A stretch of 6,139 nt of DNA, taken from assembly GCA_959600045.1 (NCBI GenBank), contig CAUGKJ010000059.1, forward strand, positions 1 through 6,139, in the 5' to 3' direction. Below are positions 1 to 5,446 of this stretch, one piece after another (within the stretch, counting starts at the first letter, position 1; every line of letters starts with the position of its first letter). The notes under the pieces are model-generated. The model saw nothing but the letters and a program-made list of their open reading frames with translations, searched no databases and was not told the origin of the DNA. This stretch comes from an uncultured Haemophilus sp. (GTDB lineage Bacteria > Pseudomonadota > Gammaproteobacteria > Enterobacterales > Pasteurellaceae). Position numbers and translations under genes: made by a program.

Positions 1-157
1 CACTTTTTAGCTGATTAAGTTTCGTCGGTAATTGTGCCAACTCAGCACCTGCCTCAATAGAAAGCAAAGGCAAATGCAAGGCAACCACACCGGCTTGATT
101 CAGCTGATCAACGAGGGTTTTTCCTCGTTCATCGGGGCGAGTGACTAGTACGGCCAT
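1..157 (-). CDS. hemD: Uroporphyrinogen-III synthase HemD, N-terminal part (cut by window edge)
   Basis: This is the first 52 codons of a gene running off the left edge. The translation begins MAVLVTRPDERGKTLV and continues to LPTKLNQLKS. The opening (A/S)-(V/I)-LVTRP, followed by a helix and then a HxPLLxIE-like strand, matches the start of HemD from enterobacteria and Pasteurellaceae. HemD closes hydroxymethylbilane with inversion of ring D to give uroporphyrinogen III, in the cytoplasm. The ATG (155-157) lies 9 bases past the hemC stop. A Shine-Dalgarno-like AGGT overlaps that stop, so hemD is read from the hemC transcript. No stop or frameshift is seen in the visible part. Family recognition rests on about 50 residues plus position directly after hemC, which is the standard order. 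Confidence 0.9.
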   Translation of the reverse strand, partial: MAVLVTRPDERGKTLVDQLNQAGVVALHLPLLSIEAGAELAQLPTKLNQLKS

Positions 158-166
158 GGTGATTAC

Positions 167-1099
167 CTATGCTGAGTAAATCTTCGCCAGAATCTTATCT
201 GCGCCTTGTGCTAGTAGTTGTTCAGCAATGGTCACGCCTAATGCTTCGGCATTTTCAACCGCACTTTTACCTTCCGCGCGAATAATCGCAGAGCCATCAG
301 TTTCGCCGACGAGTGCACGCAAGAAAATTTCGCCATTTTGCTCAATGGCATAGCCACCGATTGGCACTTGGCAGCCACCTTGTAAGCGAGTATTCATTGC
401 ACGCTCAGCCAAAACACAAGTCGTCGTGGTGGCATCTGAAAGTGGAGCAAGTAATGCTTTTACTTCTTCATCATCAACACGGCACTCAATGCCTACCGCG
501 CCTTGTCCGGCAGCCGGTAACGACTGTTCTACTTCAATAAATGAGGCAATACGTTCCGCTAGCCCTAAACGAATTAAGCCAGCTGAGGCTAAAATAATGG
601 CATCGTATTCGCCATTGTCTAATTTACTTAATCGGGTTCCTACATTGCCACGCAAGGAACGGATATCAAGATCAGGGCGTAATTGTTTTAATTGGCATTG
701 ACGACGTAAGCTTGAGGTTCCAACGATGGCACCTTGTGGCAATTCATCTAATGAACGGTATGTATTAGACACGAAAGCATCGCGTGGATCCTCACGTTTA
801 CAGATCACACTTAAGCCCAGACCTTCTGGAAATTCCATCGGCACATCTTTCATTGAATGGACGGCAATATCAGCACGTTTTTCAAGTAAAGCGTTTTCTA
901 ACTCTTTAACAAATAAGCCTTTTCCACCAATTTTAGCCAGAGGGGAATCTAAGATTACATCACCTTTTGTCACCATCGGAACTAATTCAACAGAAAGTGT
1001 CGGGTGAAATTTTTCTAATTGATCTTTCACAAAATTTGCCTGCCAAAGTGCTAAAGGGCTTTGACGGGTTGCAATTTTTAAGGTTTTAAGTACTGCCAT
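167..1099 (-). CDS. hemC: Porphobilinogen deaminase (hydroxymethylbilane synthase) HemC
   Basis: A complete 310-residue cytoplasmic enzyme that polymerises four porphobilinogens into hydroxymethylbilane, the substrate of HemD encoded just downstream. Visible family landmarks are: [12 protein letters not shown] (residues 9-20) at the N terminus; KGLFVKELE (60-68); HSMKDVP (81-87) with catalytic Asp85 (Asp84 in E. coli); SSLRR (129-133) and [11 protein letters not shown] (146-156) with the substrate-binding arginines; and [13 protein letters not shown] (239-251), where Cys243 carries the dipyrromethane cofactor. Length matches the family (about 310). The start is supported by alignment of the N terminus with known HemC, but its ribosome site is poor: only a weak GCGGT lies upstream of the ATG. 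Codons near the 3' end include one uptake sequence (258-266), read as KSAVEN. It is divergent from cyaA, as in enterobacteria. All key residues are present, so it should be active. Confidence 0.98.
   Translation of the reverse strand: MAVLKTLKIATRQSPLALWQANFVKDQLEKFHPTLSVELVPMVTKGDVILDSPLAKIGGKGLFVKELENALLEKRADIAVHSMKDVPMEFPEGLGLSVICKREDPRDAFVSNTYRSLDELPQGAIVGTSSLRRQCQLKQLRPDLDIRSLRGNVGTRLSKLDNGEYDAIILASAGLIRLGLAERIASFIEVEQSLPAAGQGAVGIECRVDDEEVKALLAPLSDATTTTCVLAERAMNTRLQGGCQVPIGGYAIEQNGEIFLRALVGETDGSAIIRAEGKSAVENAEALGVTIAEQLLAQGADKILAKIYSA
258..266 (-). repeat. DNA uptake sequence (Hin type) in hemC
   Basis: An exact AAGTGCGGT on the minus strand, with AAA before the core. Read in the hemC frame it encodes K-S-A-V-E (around residue 280). 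Such motifs promote uptake of related DNA by competent Pasteurellaceae. Confidence 0.9.
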
Positions 1100-1132
1100 A
1101 AATACCGCTGATTTTAAATGGAAATATGCCCT

Positions 1133-1161
1133 ATGCTACCATTTTTAGGGCAAAAAGTCAG
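1133..1161 (-). promoter_or_regulatory. Candidate sigma-70 promoter for hemCD
   Basis: Read on the minus strand there is CTGACT (1161-1156, 4 of 6 to TTGACA), a 17-base spacer, and TAGCAT (1138-1133, 4 of 6 to TATAAT). The -10 is preceded by TGG, giving an extended -10 (TGn). Transcription would start near 1126, leaving a leader of about 27 bases before the hemC ATG. This is a motif-based prediction only. Confidence 0.5.
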
Positions 1162-1174
1162 ATCATTTAAATTT

Positions 1175-1203
1175 TTGATTTCTGATGAGCTAAGTGGTAC
1201 AGT
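1175..1203 (+). promoter_or_regulatory. Candidate sigma-70 promoter for cyaA
   Basis: TTGATT (1175-1180, 4 of 6), a 17-base spacer, and TACAGT (1198-1203, 4 of 6) preceded by TGG, again an extended -10. The predicted start is near 1210, giving a leader of about 26 bases to the TTG start. In E. coli the main cyaA promoter is repressed by CRP-cAMP. I could not find a convincing CRP palindrome overlapping this one. Confidence 0.5.
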
Positions 1204-1227
1204 AATGCCAGTTATATGGTCATAGGT

Positions 1228-1238
1228 AGGAAGCCTTG
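1228..1238 (+). promoter_or_regulatory. Ribosome binding site and TTG start of cyaA
   Basis: AGGAAG (1228-1233) lies two bases before the TTG codon (1236-1238), with the AGGA core four bases away. The in-frame TAG at 1227-1229 overlaps this site and rules out any upstream start. A rare UUG start in cyaA is also known in E. coli, where it keeps synthesis low. Confidence 0.8.
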
Positions 1239-3740
1239 AAACACGATCCCACTCAAGCCCGAAAATGTATCGAAACTCTAGATAAACGTCGTTTTGATCG
1301 TGCATTATTGGGCTCAGGTGATGCATTCCGACACATCGTCTCTTTAGTGCCGCTGTTGTTGCATCTTAATCATCCTGCTCTGCCGGGTTATGTGGAAGAT
1401 GCCCCGGCAGGCATTGCCGATTTTACTCTTTCCAATTATCAGCAAAATTTTCTCTCAAAAGAACATCCTGAACTTGTCGAAGCCGTGCAAAGTGCGGTCA
1501 ATTCTGATGCTGTTTTTGCGCAGATCTTAGGTATTTATGTGATGGGCAGTTTTGGCTCCATTAGCCAAACTTCAGCTTCTGATTTGGATATTTGGATCTG
1601 CCATCAAGATGATTTATCTGAACAAGAACAGCAGCGCTTAGCGGAAAAAACGAAGAAAATTAGCCAATGGGCATCCACATATCATGTGGAAATGCATTTC
1701 TATTTGATGACACAACAACGTTTCCGTAACGAACGTTATTCCGATCCACTAACTAAAGAAAACAGTGGTTCTGCCCAATACATGCTGTTATTGGAAGAAT
1801 TTTATCGTTCCGCTGTACGTCTTGCGGGTAAACCATTGTTGTGGCTGCACTTGTGGGTGGAAGATGAAAAACAATATGAGGCCGAAGTTGCTCGTTTAGT
1901 CGCGGCTGGTGAGCTTAATTTAAATGATTGGGTGGATTTCGGTGGATTAGGGCAATTCTCAGCCAGTGAATATTTTGGTGCAAGCTTATGGCAGCTTTAT
2001 AAAGGTATTGATTCACCTTATAAATCGGTGATGAAAATCTTGTTGTTGGAAACCTATGCTCAAGAATACCCAAATGCTCAGTTAATTGCTCGCCAATTTA
2101 AAGAGGATTTGCTTTCTGGCCATAGCACAGCTATACATCATTTCGATCCTTATATTGCGATTTTAGAGAGAATTAGCCAATATTTGACCGCACATTCAGA
2201 ATTTAAGCGTCTTGATTTTGTACGTTCTTGTTTTTACGTGAAAGCCACGGAAGACTTTGCGTTATACCACGCTTCAAACTGGCGTATTTCTTATATGAAA
2301 ATGATGGCCCAAGAATGGGGGTGGTCAAAAGAACGTATTGAAGAATTAGATCAGCGCCCAAATATGAAAATCAAACGGGTGAAAGAAAGTCACAATAATT
2401 TGGTGAATTTCTTGATGATGAGTTATCGGAATCTGGTGGATTTTGCACGCAAACACAAAATTAATTCTAGCGTGATTCCGCAAGATATCACGGTGCTGTC
2501 TCGCAAACTTTATACTGCTTTTGAAGAATTACCCGGTAAAATCACTCTACTGAATCCACAGATTTCGCATAATTTAGCAGAAGATCACCTCACATTTATC
2601 GAAGTTCACGGTAATAAGAATTTTAAGGATGGGTGGTATCTGGTGAATCAGCCACCACATCATATGATGTTTTCGAAAGAACGCGTGATTGAATATGGGG
2701 AAAGTTTAAATAAAGTGGTCGCATGGGCTTATTTTAATCGCTTGCTAACAGCTGAAACGCGTTTACATCTAATTAGTCAAAATATCGACCAACTGACTTT
2801 GCGTAATTTTGTTGCCGATTTACGGTTATTTTTCCCGCATACCAATGGCCAAGCGCCTACAAATGAGGCGCTTTCGTCCCAATGTGAAATCCGTGATCTA
2901 TTTATCGCTGTGAACTTAGTAAATGACCCAACTGCACAAGTGGAAGAACTTAAATCCAATATTTCGCCAAGTGATTTGTTCAGTTTTGGTCAATTAGAAC
3001 AGAGTTTGGTGGGTAGCATTGATTTCACTTACCGTAACGTATGGAATGAAATTCGAACTCTACATTTTGAAGGGCAGAATGCGATTTTGCTTGCCTTAAA
3101 AGTGCTTTCTAATAAAATTGATCAGGGTGTAAATCAGCCGCGTTCTGTACAGGTTTTCTGTTACAGTAAACACTACAATCGTACGTTGCGAAACTTAGTG
3201 AGTGCGTTAGTCAATCGTTGTATTAGTATTCAATTGGGAGATAGTCGTCCAACAACCCATTCTCGTTTACGTGTAGCAGGAAAAAACTGGCAATTCTTCT
3301 TTGAAGAAAAAGGGATCAGTTTGCAACCTATTGACGGTGGAAAAGAAAGTGCGGTCAATTTTGAGGACGTTTTACCAACTCAGTTGGAAGAAAAAGAAAT
3401 TATTCCGGAAGCTCGTCGATATCCGCCTGAAATTGATTTGTTTGCCAGTGAAGGTTTTTTACAATTCTTCTTTGAAGATAATGCCGATAATAGCTTTAAC
3501 GTCTATTTGTTAGATGAAAAGAATCGTCTCGAAATTTATCGTCAATGTGAAGGTTCAAAAGATGATAAAGTGCGTGAAGTGAATCAGATTTATCAATCAC
3601 TCGGCTCGAAAGATTGTAAAAATCCGTATAAAATGGTGCAACGGAATTTTAATTATCCGCAATTTTATCAATTGCATCCGACAGAAAGTGGCATGCGTAT
3701 TATGCCGTTCAAATTTAAAAGCAAAAGGACTTGCGAATAG
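1236..3740 (+). CDS. cyaA: Adenylate cyclase, class I
   Basis: An 834-residue class I adenylate cyclase that makes cAMP from ATP, the effector of CRP. It is cytoplasmic or peripherally membrane-associated. The catalytic half contains the nucleotidyltransferase motif GSFGS (104-108) followed by DLDIW (116-120), with Asp116 and Asp118 as the expected metal ligands. The class I signature block YFGASLWQLYKG...SPYKSVMK is at 246-267. The C-terminal roughly 300 residues correspond to the regulatory region that in E. coli mediates phosphotransferase (glucose) control. Length is close to the family (about 840-850). The start must be TTG at 1236: an in-frame TAG sits at 1227-1229, the next in-frame Met is residue 103, and homology begins within the first ten residues. 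An AGGAAG ribosome site lies just upstream. Two uptake sequences lie in the gene, both read as SAVN. It is divergent from hemC and followed by narP after 180 bases. Confidence 0.98.
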   Translation: MKHDPTQARKCIETLDKRRFDRALLGSGDAFRHIVSLVPLLLHLNHPALPGYVEDAPAGIADFTLSNYQQNFLSKEHPELVEAVQSAVNSDAVFAQILGIYVMGSFGSISQTSASDLDIWICHQDDLSEQEQQRLAEKTKKISQWASTYHVEMHFYLMTQQRFRNERYSDPLTKENSGSAQYMLLLEEFYRSAVRLAGKPLLWLHLWVEDEKQYEAEVARLVAAGELNLNDWVDFGGLGQFSASEYFGASLWQLYKGIDSPYKSVMKILLLETYAQEYPNAQLIARQFKEDLLSGHSTAIHHFDPYIAILERISQYLTAHSEFKRLDFVRSCFYVKATEDFALYHASNWRISYMKMMAQEWGWSKERIEELDQRPNMKIKRVKESHNNLVNFLMMSYRNLVDFARKHKINSSVIPQDITVLSRKLYTAFEELPGKITLLNPQISHNLAEDHLTFIEVHGNKNFKDGWYLVNQPPHHMMFSKERVIEYGESLNKVVAWAYFNRLLTAETRLHLISQNIDQLTLRNFVADLRLFFPHTNGQAPTNEALSSQCEIRDLFIAVNLVNDPTAQVEELKSNISPSDLFSFGQLEQSLVGSIDFTYRNVWNEIRTLHFEGQNAILLALKVLSNKIDQGVNQPRSVQVFCYSKHYNRTLRNLVSALVNRCISIQLGDSRPTTHSRLRVAGKNWQFFFEEKGISLQPIDGGKESAVNFEDVLPTQLEEKEIIPEARRYPPEIDLFASEGFLQFFFEDNADNSFNVYLLDEKNRLEIYRQCEGSKDDKVREVNQIYQSLGSKDCKNPYKMVQRNFNYPQFYQLHPTESGMRIMPFKFKSKRTCE
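1490..1498 (+). repeat. DNA uptake sequence (Hin type) in cyaA, first copy
   Basis: An exact AAGTGCGGT followed by CAATT, the AT-rich flank typical of this motif. In the cyaA frame it encodes Q-S-A-V-N (around residue 87). Confidence 0.9.
3347..3355 (+). repeat. DNA uptake sequence (Hin type) in cyaA, second copy
   Basis: An exact AAGTGCGGT followed by CAATTTT. In the cyaA frame it encodes E-S-A-V-N (around residue 706), the same tripeptide SAV as in the first copy, but in the C-terminal regulatory part. Confidence 0.9.
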
Positions 3741-3759
3741 CTAAATCAAAAAGCATTAT

Positions 3760-3775
3760 TATGAGATAAATCAAA
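3760..3775 (+). promoter_or_regulatory. CRP/FNR-type binding site candidate upstream of narP
   Basis: TATGA-N6-TCAAA matches the CRP consensus TGTGA-N6-TCACA at 8 of 10 positions. Read with the same centre (3767.5), ATGAG-N4-ATCAA (3761-3774) matches the FNR consensus TTGAT-N4-ATCAA at 8 of 10. The right half is a perfect FNR half-site and lacks the C that CRP prefers, so FNR is slightly favoured. The centre is about 62 bases upstream of the start predicted from the promoter at 3795-3823, the classic activator position near -61.5. It overlaps the inverted repeat GATAAAT-CAA-ATTTATC (3765-3781). Confidence 0.4.
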
Positions 3776-3794
3776 TTTATCTGTAAATTGTGCA

Positions 3795-3823
3795 TTGGAA
3801 GATAGGCAAAATCCCGATAGAAT
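3795..3823 (+). promoter_or_regulatory. Candidate narP promoter P1
   Basis: TTGGAA (3795-3800, 4 of 6), a 17-base spacer and TAGAAT (3818-3823, 5 of 6). Transcription would begin near 3830 and give a leader of about 90 bases containing the hairpin at 3862-3901. Prediction from motif and spacing only. Confidence 0.5.
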
Positions 3824-3861
3824 CCCTCGTTCGAAAATCTATTGAGAAGTAATCTAAGGCT

Positions 3862-3901
3862 GTGGACGTTTTCGCCTTCAGGCGATAGAATGTTCGTCCG
3901 C
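3862..3901 (+). other. Nested stem-loop in the narP leader
   Basis: The outer stem GTGGACG (3862-3868) pairs with CGTCCGC (3895-3901), 7 pairs including one U-G. The inner stem TCGCC (3872-3876) pairs with GGCGA (3881-3885) around a TTCA loop. An asymmetric internal loop (3 against 9 bases) joins them. The structure ends about 10 bases before the narP GGAG. No T-tract follows, so it is not an intrinsic terminator. I do not recognise it as a known riboswitch class. Function is unknown. Confidence 0.5.
3863..3891 (+). promoter_or_regulatory. Alternative narP promoter P2
   Basis: TGGACG (3863-3868, 4 of 6), a 17-base spacer and TAGAAT (3886-3891, 5 of 6), with predicted start near 3898. Its -10 lies in CGATAGAAT, the same nine bases that contain the P1 -10 (3815-3823 and 3883-3891). 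It coincides with the hairpin below, so promoter and RNA structure are competing or joint explanations of this stretch. Confidence 0.35.
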
Positions 3902-3920
3902 TTATCTCTTGGAGAATATT

Positions 3921-4550
3921 ATGCAAGAAAAGTTAAAAGTATTAATTATCGACGACCATCCATTAATGCGTCGTGGTATCAAACAATTAGTTGAATTAGA
4001 AGAGAATTTTGAAGTCGTTGCCGATGTAGGAAGCGGTACAGAAGGCATTTCCATTGCGATTCAAGAATCCCCGGATTTAATCATTTTAGATCTGAATATG
4101 AAAGGTCTTTCTGGTTTGGATACCCTTAAAGGCTTGCGTGCAGAAGGTGTTGATGCGCGAATTTTGATCTTGACGGTATCTGATGCGAAAAATGATATTT
4201 TCACTCTCATCGATGCGGGGGCTGACGGTTATTTATTGAAAGATACTGAGCCAGATGTATTACTTGAGCAAATTAAACGTATTGCACAAGGCGAAGTGAT
4301 TTTAAGTGATTCGATCAAAAATTTACTGTTAGAACGTAAACATACTGTTGATCCAATGGATTCACTCACCGATCGCGAAATGGATGTGTTACGTTTAATC
4401 GCAACAGGTTTATCTAATAAACAAATTGCGGGTCAGCTTTTTATTTCTGAAGAAACGGTTAAAGTACATATTCGTAACTTACTTCGTAAACTTAACGTTC
4501 ACTCACGCGTTGCCGCAACCGTCTTATTCTTTGAGCGAAATGGTCGATAG
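3921..4550 (+). CDS. narP: Nitrate/nitrite response regulator NarP (NarL/FixJ family)
   Basis: A 209-residue DNA-binding response regulator. The receiver domain (about 4-125) has the acidic pair Asp11-Asp12, phospho-acceptor Asp57 in ILDLNM, Thr85 and Ser87, and Lys107 in YLLKD. The LuxR-type helix-turn-helix (about 147-209) shows LTDRE (149-153), GLSNKQIA (163-170), ISEETVKVHIRNLLRKL (175-191) and the tail VHSRVAAT. The text is very close to E. coli NarP, including DDHPLMRRG, LNMKG-SGLDTL and LTVSDA, so I prefer NarP to NarL. The partner sensor would be NarQ, which is not in this window. The start is ATG 3921 with GGAG (3911-3914) six bases upstream. A longer reading from TTG 3909 would place the ribosome site inside the gene and is rejected. 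All phosphorylation residues are intact. It ends just before a bidirectional terminator. Confidence 0.95.
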   Translation: MQEKLKVLIIDDHPLMRRGIKQLVELEENFEVVADVGSGTEGISIAIQESPDLIILDLNMKGLSGLDTLKGLRAEGVDARILILTVSDAKNDIFTLIDAGADGYLLKDTEPDVLLEQIKRIAQGEVILSDSIKNLLLERKHTVDPMDSLTDREMDVLRLIATGLSNKQIAGQLFISEETVKVHIRNLLRKLNVHSRVAATVLFFERNGR

Positions 4551-4566
4551 GTGAGTTTCAAACGAT

Positions 4567-4600
4567 AAAAAAAGAGAGCGGTTTTTTAACCGCTCTTTTT
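4567..4600. terminator. Bidirectional intrinsic terminator between narP and the deacetylase gene
   Basis: AGAGCGGTT (4575-4583) pairs with AACCGCTCT (4588-4596) around a TTTT loop. On the plus strand it is followed by TTTTT (4596-4600), which stops narP. On the minus strand it is followed by C and seven T (4573-4567), which stops the deacetylase transcript. The minus-strand gene's stop codon (4602-4604) is only one base beyond the plus-strand T-run. Shared use between converging genes is strongly suggested. Confidence 0.9.
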
Positions 4601-4601
4601 G

Positions 4602-5444
4602 TTATCTTGGCACACCCCGTAATAAAGGGATTGGCTCAAATGGCGCAACGGAAGTTGGCGCAGGAGTATCATTAAAAAGTAAGATAAATGGTTTAGGTGG
4701 CAAGATTTTTTCATTTCGCCATAAACTTCCCATGTTCACTAATTGAATATCATCAGGTAAATTTTTTATTCCCGCTTTTAATACGGCTACGGTATTTGGA
4801 CGAGGGTGTCCAATCGCAATAGCCGTGCCATGTTTGCGTGCATATTGAATCGCACTTTGAAATTGGCGTTGCACATCCGCTAAATTATCACTGTCATCTA
4901 AAAAGATATGGCGATCTAATACACCTACGCCTTGTTCTTTTGCTATTTTTCCCGCAACTGATTTTCCGATAGTACGGCTATCTAAAAAGAATAAATGCTG
5001 CTCGCGAAGTGTGGTCATTAAATAAGTCATTAATGTGGCATCGGCCGTGGCTGCACTGCCCATATGATTATTCATTCCGATAGCATTGGGCACAATAGCT
5101 TTCGCTTTTTTCACTCGCTCATTCACTTGCGCTTCAGACAAGCCTAAAGTCAAACCACCTTCTTCAATTTTAATGTTGCTGACCGGTTGCATCGGCATAT
5201 GAATGAGAATATCGTGATTTTGTGCTTTCGCTTCTTGATTGCGTATTTTTGCATAGGGTGCTGCTGGAATGATCGCAACGGAGATTTCTTTGGGCATGGC
5301 TAAAACCTCAGCATCCTCTTTCGGATGATAGCCAATGTCATCAATTACAATAGCCAGTTTGCCTTGTGCAAAAGTAAACGCAGAGAAAAGTGCGGTTGAA
5401 AAAATGATCGTATTTCTGACCGCACTTTGAAAGAATGCCGCCAT
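4602..5444 (-). CDS. Divergent polysaccharide deacetylase family protein (YibQ-like), exported
   Basis: 280 residues. The N terminus has a plausible Sec signal peptide: one Arg at position 10, a hydrophobic stretch about 11-25, and likely cleavage after TFA (residue 26). The mature part matches the divergent polysaccharide deacetylase family (YibQ in E. coli), with AIVIDDIGY (31-39), LIHMPMQP (80-87), GMNNHMGS (123-130), FFLDSRT (152-158), RHIFLDD (178-184) and IGHPRP (211-216). These Asp and His clusters correspond to the metal-site motifs of NodB-fold deacetylases in altered form. The substrate is not established, so the activity is only a family label. The gene overlaps the envC stop as TAATG, so it is co-transcribed and probably translationally coupled with envC, as in E. 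coli. The signal-peptide codons contain an inverted pair of uptake sequences. The tail after about 255 is Pro-rich. Confidence 0.9.
   Translation of the reverse strand: MAAFFQSAVRNTIIFSTALFSAFTFAQGKLAIVIDDIGYHPKEDAEVLAMPKEISVAIIPAAPYAKIRNQEAKAQNHDILIHMPMQPVSNIKIEEGGLTLGLSEAQVNERVKKAKAIVPNAIGMNNHMGSAATADATLMTYLMTTLREQHLFFLDSRTIGKSVAGKIAKEQGVGVLDRHIFLDDSDNLADVQRQFQSAIQYARKHGTAIAIGHPRPNTVAVLKAGIKNLPDDIQLVNMGSLWRNEKILPPKPFILLFNDTPAPTSVAPFEPIPLLRGVPR
5387..5428. repeat. Inverted pair of DNA uptake sequences in the signal-peptide codons of the deacetylase gene
   Basis: A plus-strand AAGTGCGGT (5388-5396) and a minus-strand copy (5419-5427) face each other. Together they form a perfect 10-base inverted repeat (AAAGTGCGGT / ACCGCACTTT) with a 22-base loop. 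In the coding (minus) strand the first arm encodes Q-S-A-V and the second S-T-A-L. In the mRNA the stem begins about 14 bases after the ATG, and its second arm ends in TTTT. Confidence 0.9.
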
Positions 5445-5446
5445 TA
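5442..5446 (-). promoter_or_regulatory. TAATG stop-start overlap coupling envC and the deacetylase gene
   Basis: On the minus strand the envC stop TAA (5446-5444) shares its last A with the ATG (5444-5442) of the next gene. The ribosome site GGTGG falls in the envC tail codons. This is a typical layout for translational coupling by re-initiation. Confidence 0.75.

Noticed and set aside
155..1099. hemC and hemD begin with nearly the same bases (ATGGCAGTACT and ATGGCCGTACT), suggesting duplication
   Set aside because: The similarity ends after four codons (MAVL in both) and the proteins are unrelated in fold, so this is coincidence.
1172..1190. CRP site overlapping the cyaA promoter, expected from E. 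coli
   Set aside because: TTTGA is a fair left half, but the base run six positions on (ATGAG) does not match TCACA at all. No better palindrome was found in 1100-1235.
3301..3513. Small open frames inside hemC, cyaA and envC on other frames or strands
   Set aside because: All overlap strongly supported genes, lack ribosome sites and have no recognisable protein features.
3765..3781. Inverted repeat GATAAAT-CAA-ATTTATC as a cyaA terminator
   Set aside because: The stem is almost entirely A-T and has no following T-run. It is more likely part of the CRP/FNR-like region.
3861..3876. CRP-S-like (Sxy-dependent competence) site TGTGG-N6-TCGCC before narP
   Set aside because: Only 7 of 10 match TGCGA-N6-TCGCA, narP is not known as a competence gene, and the bases are better explained by the hairpin or the P2 -35.
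3909..3920. NarP extended by four residues from a TTG at 3909
   Set aside because: This would put the GGAG ribosome site inside the coding region. ATG 3921 has ideal spacing and matches NarP N termini.
5007..5015. Near-match uptake sequence AAGTGTGGT, and GACCGCACAT near 2187
   Set aside because: Each deviates from the AAGTGCGGT core; single mismatches are expected by chance or decay and were not counted as functional copies.
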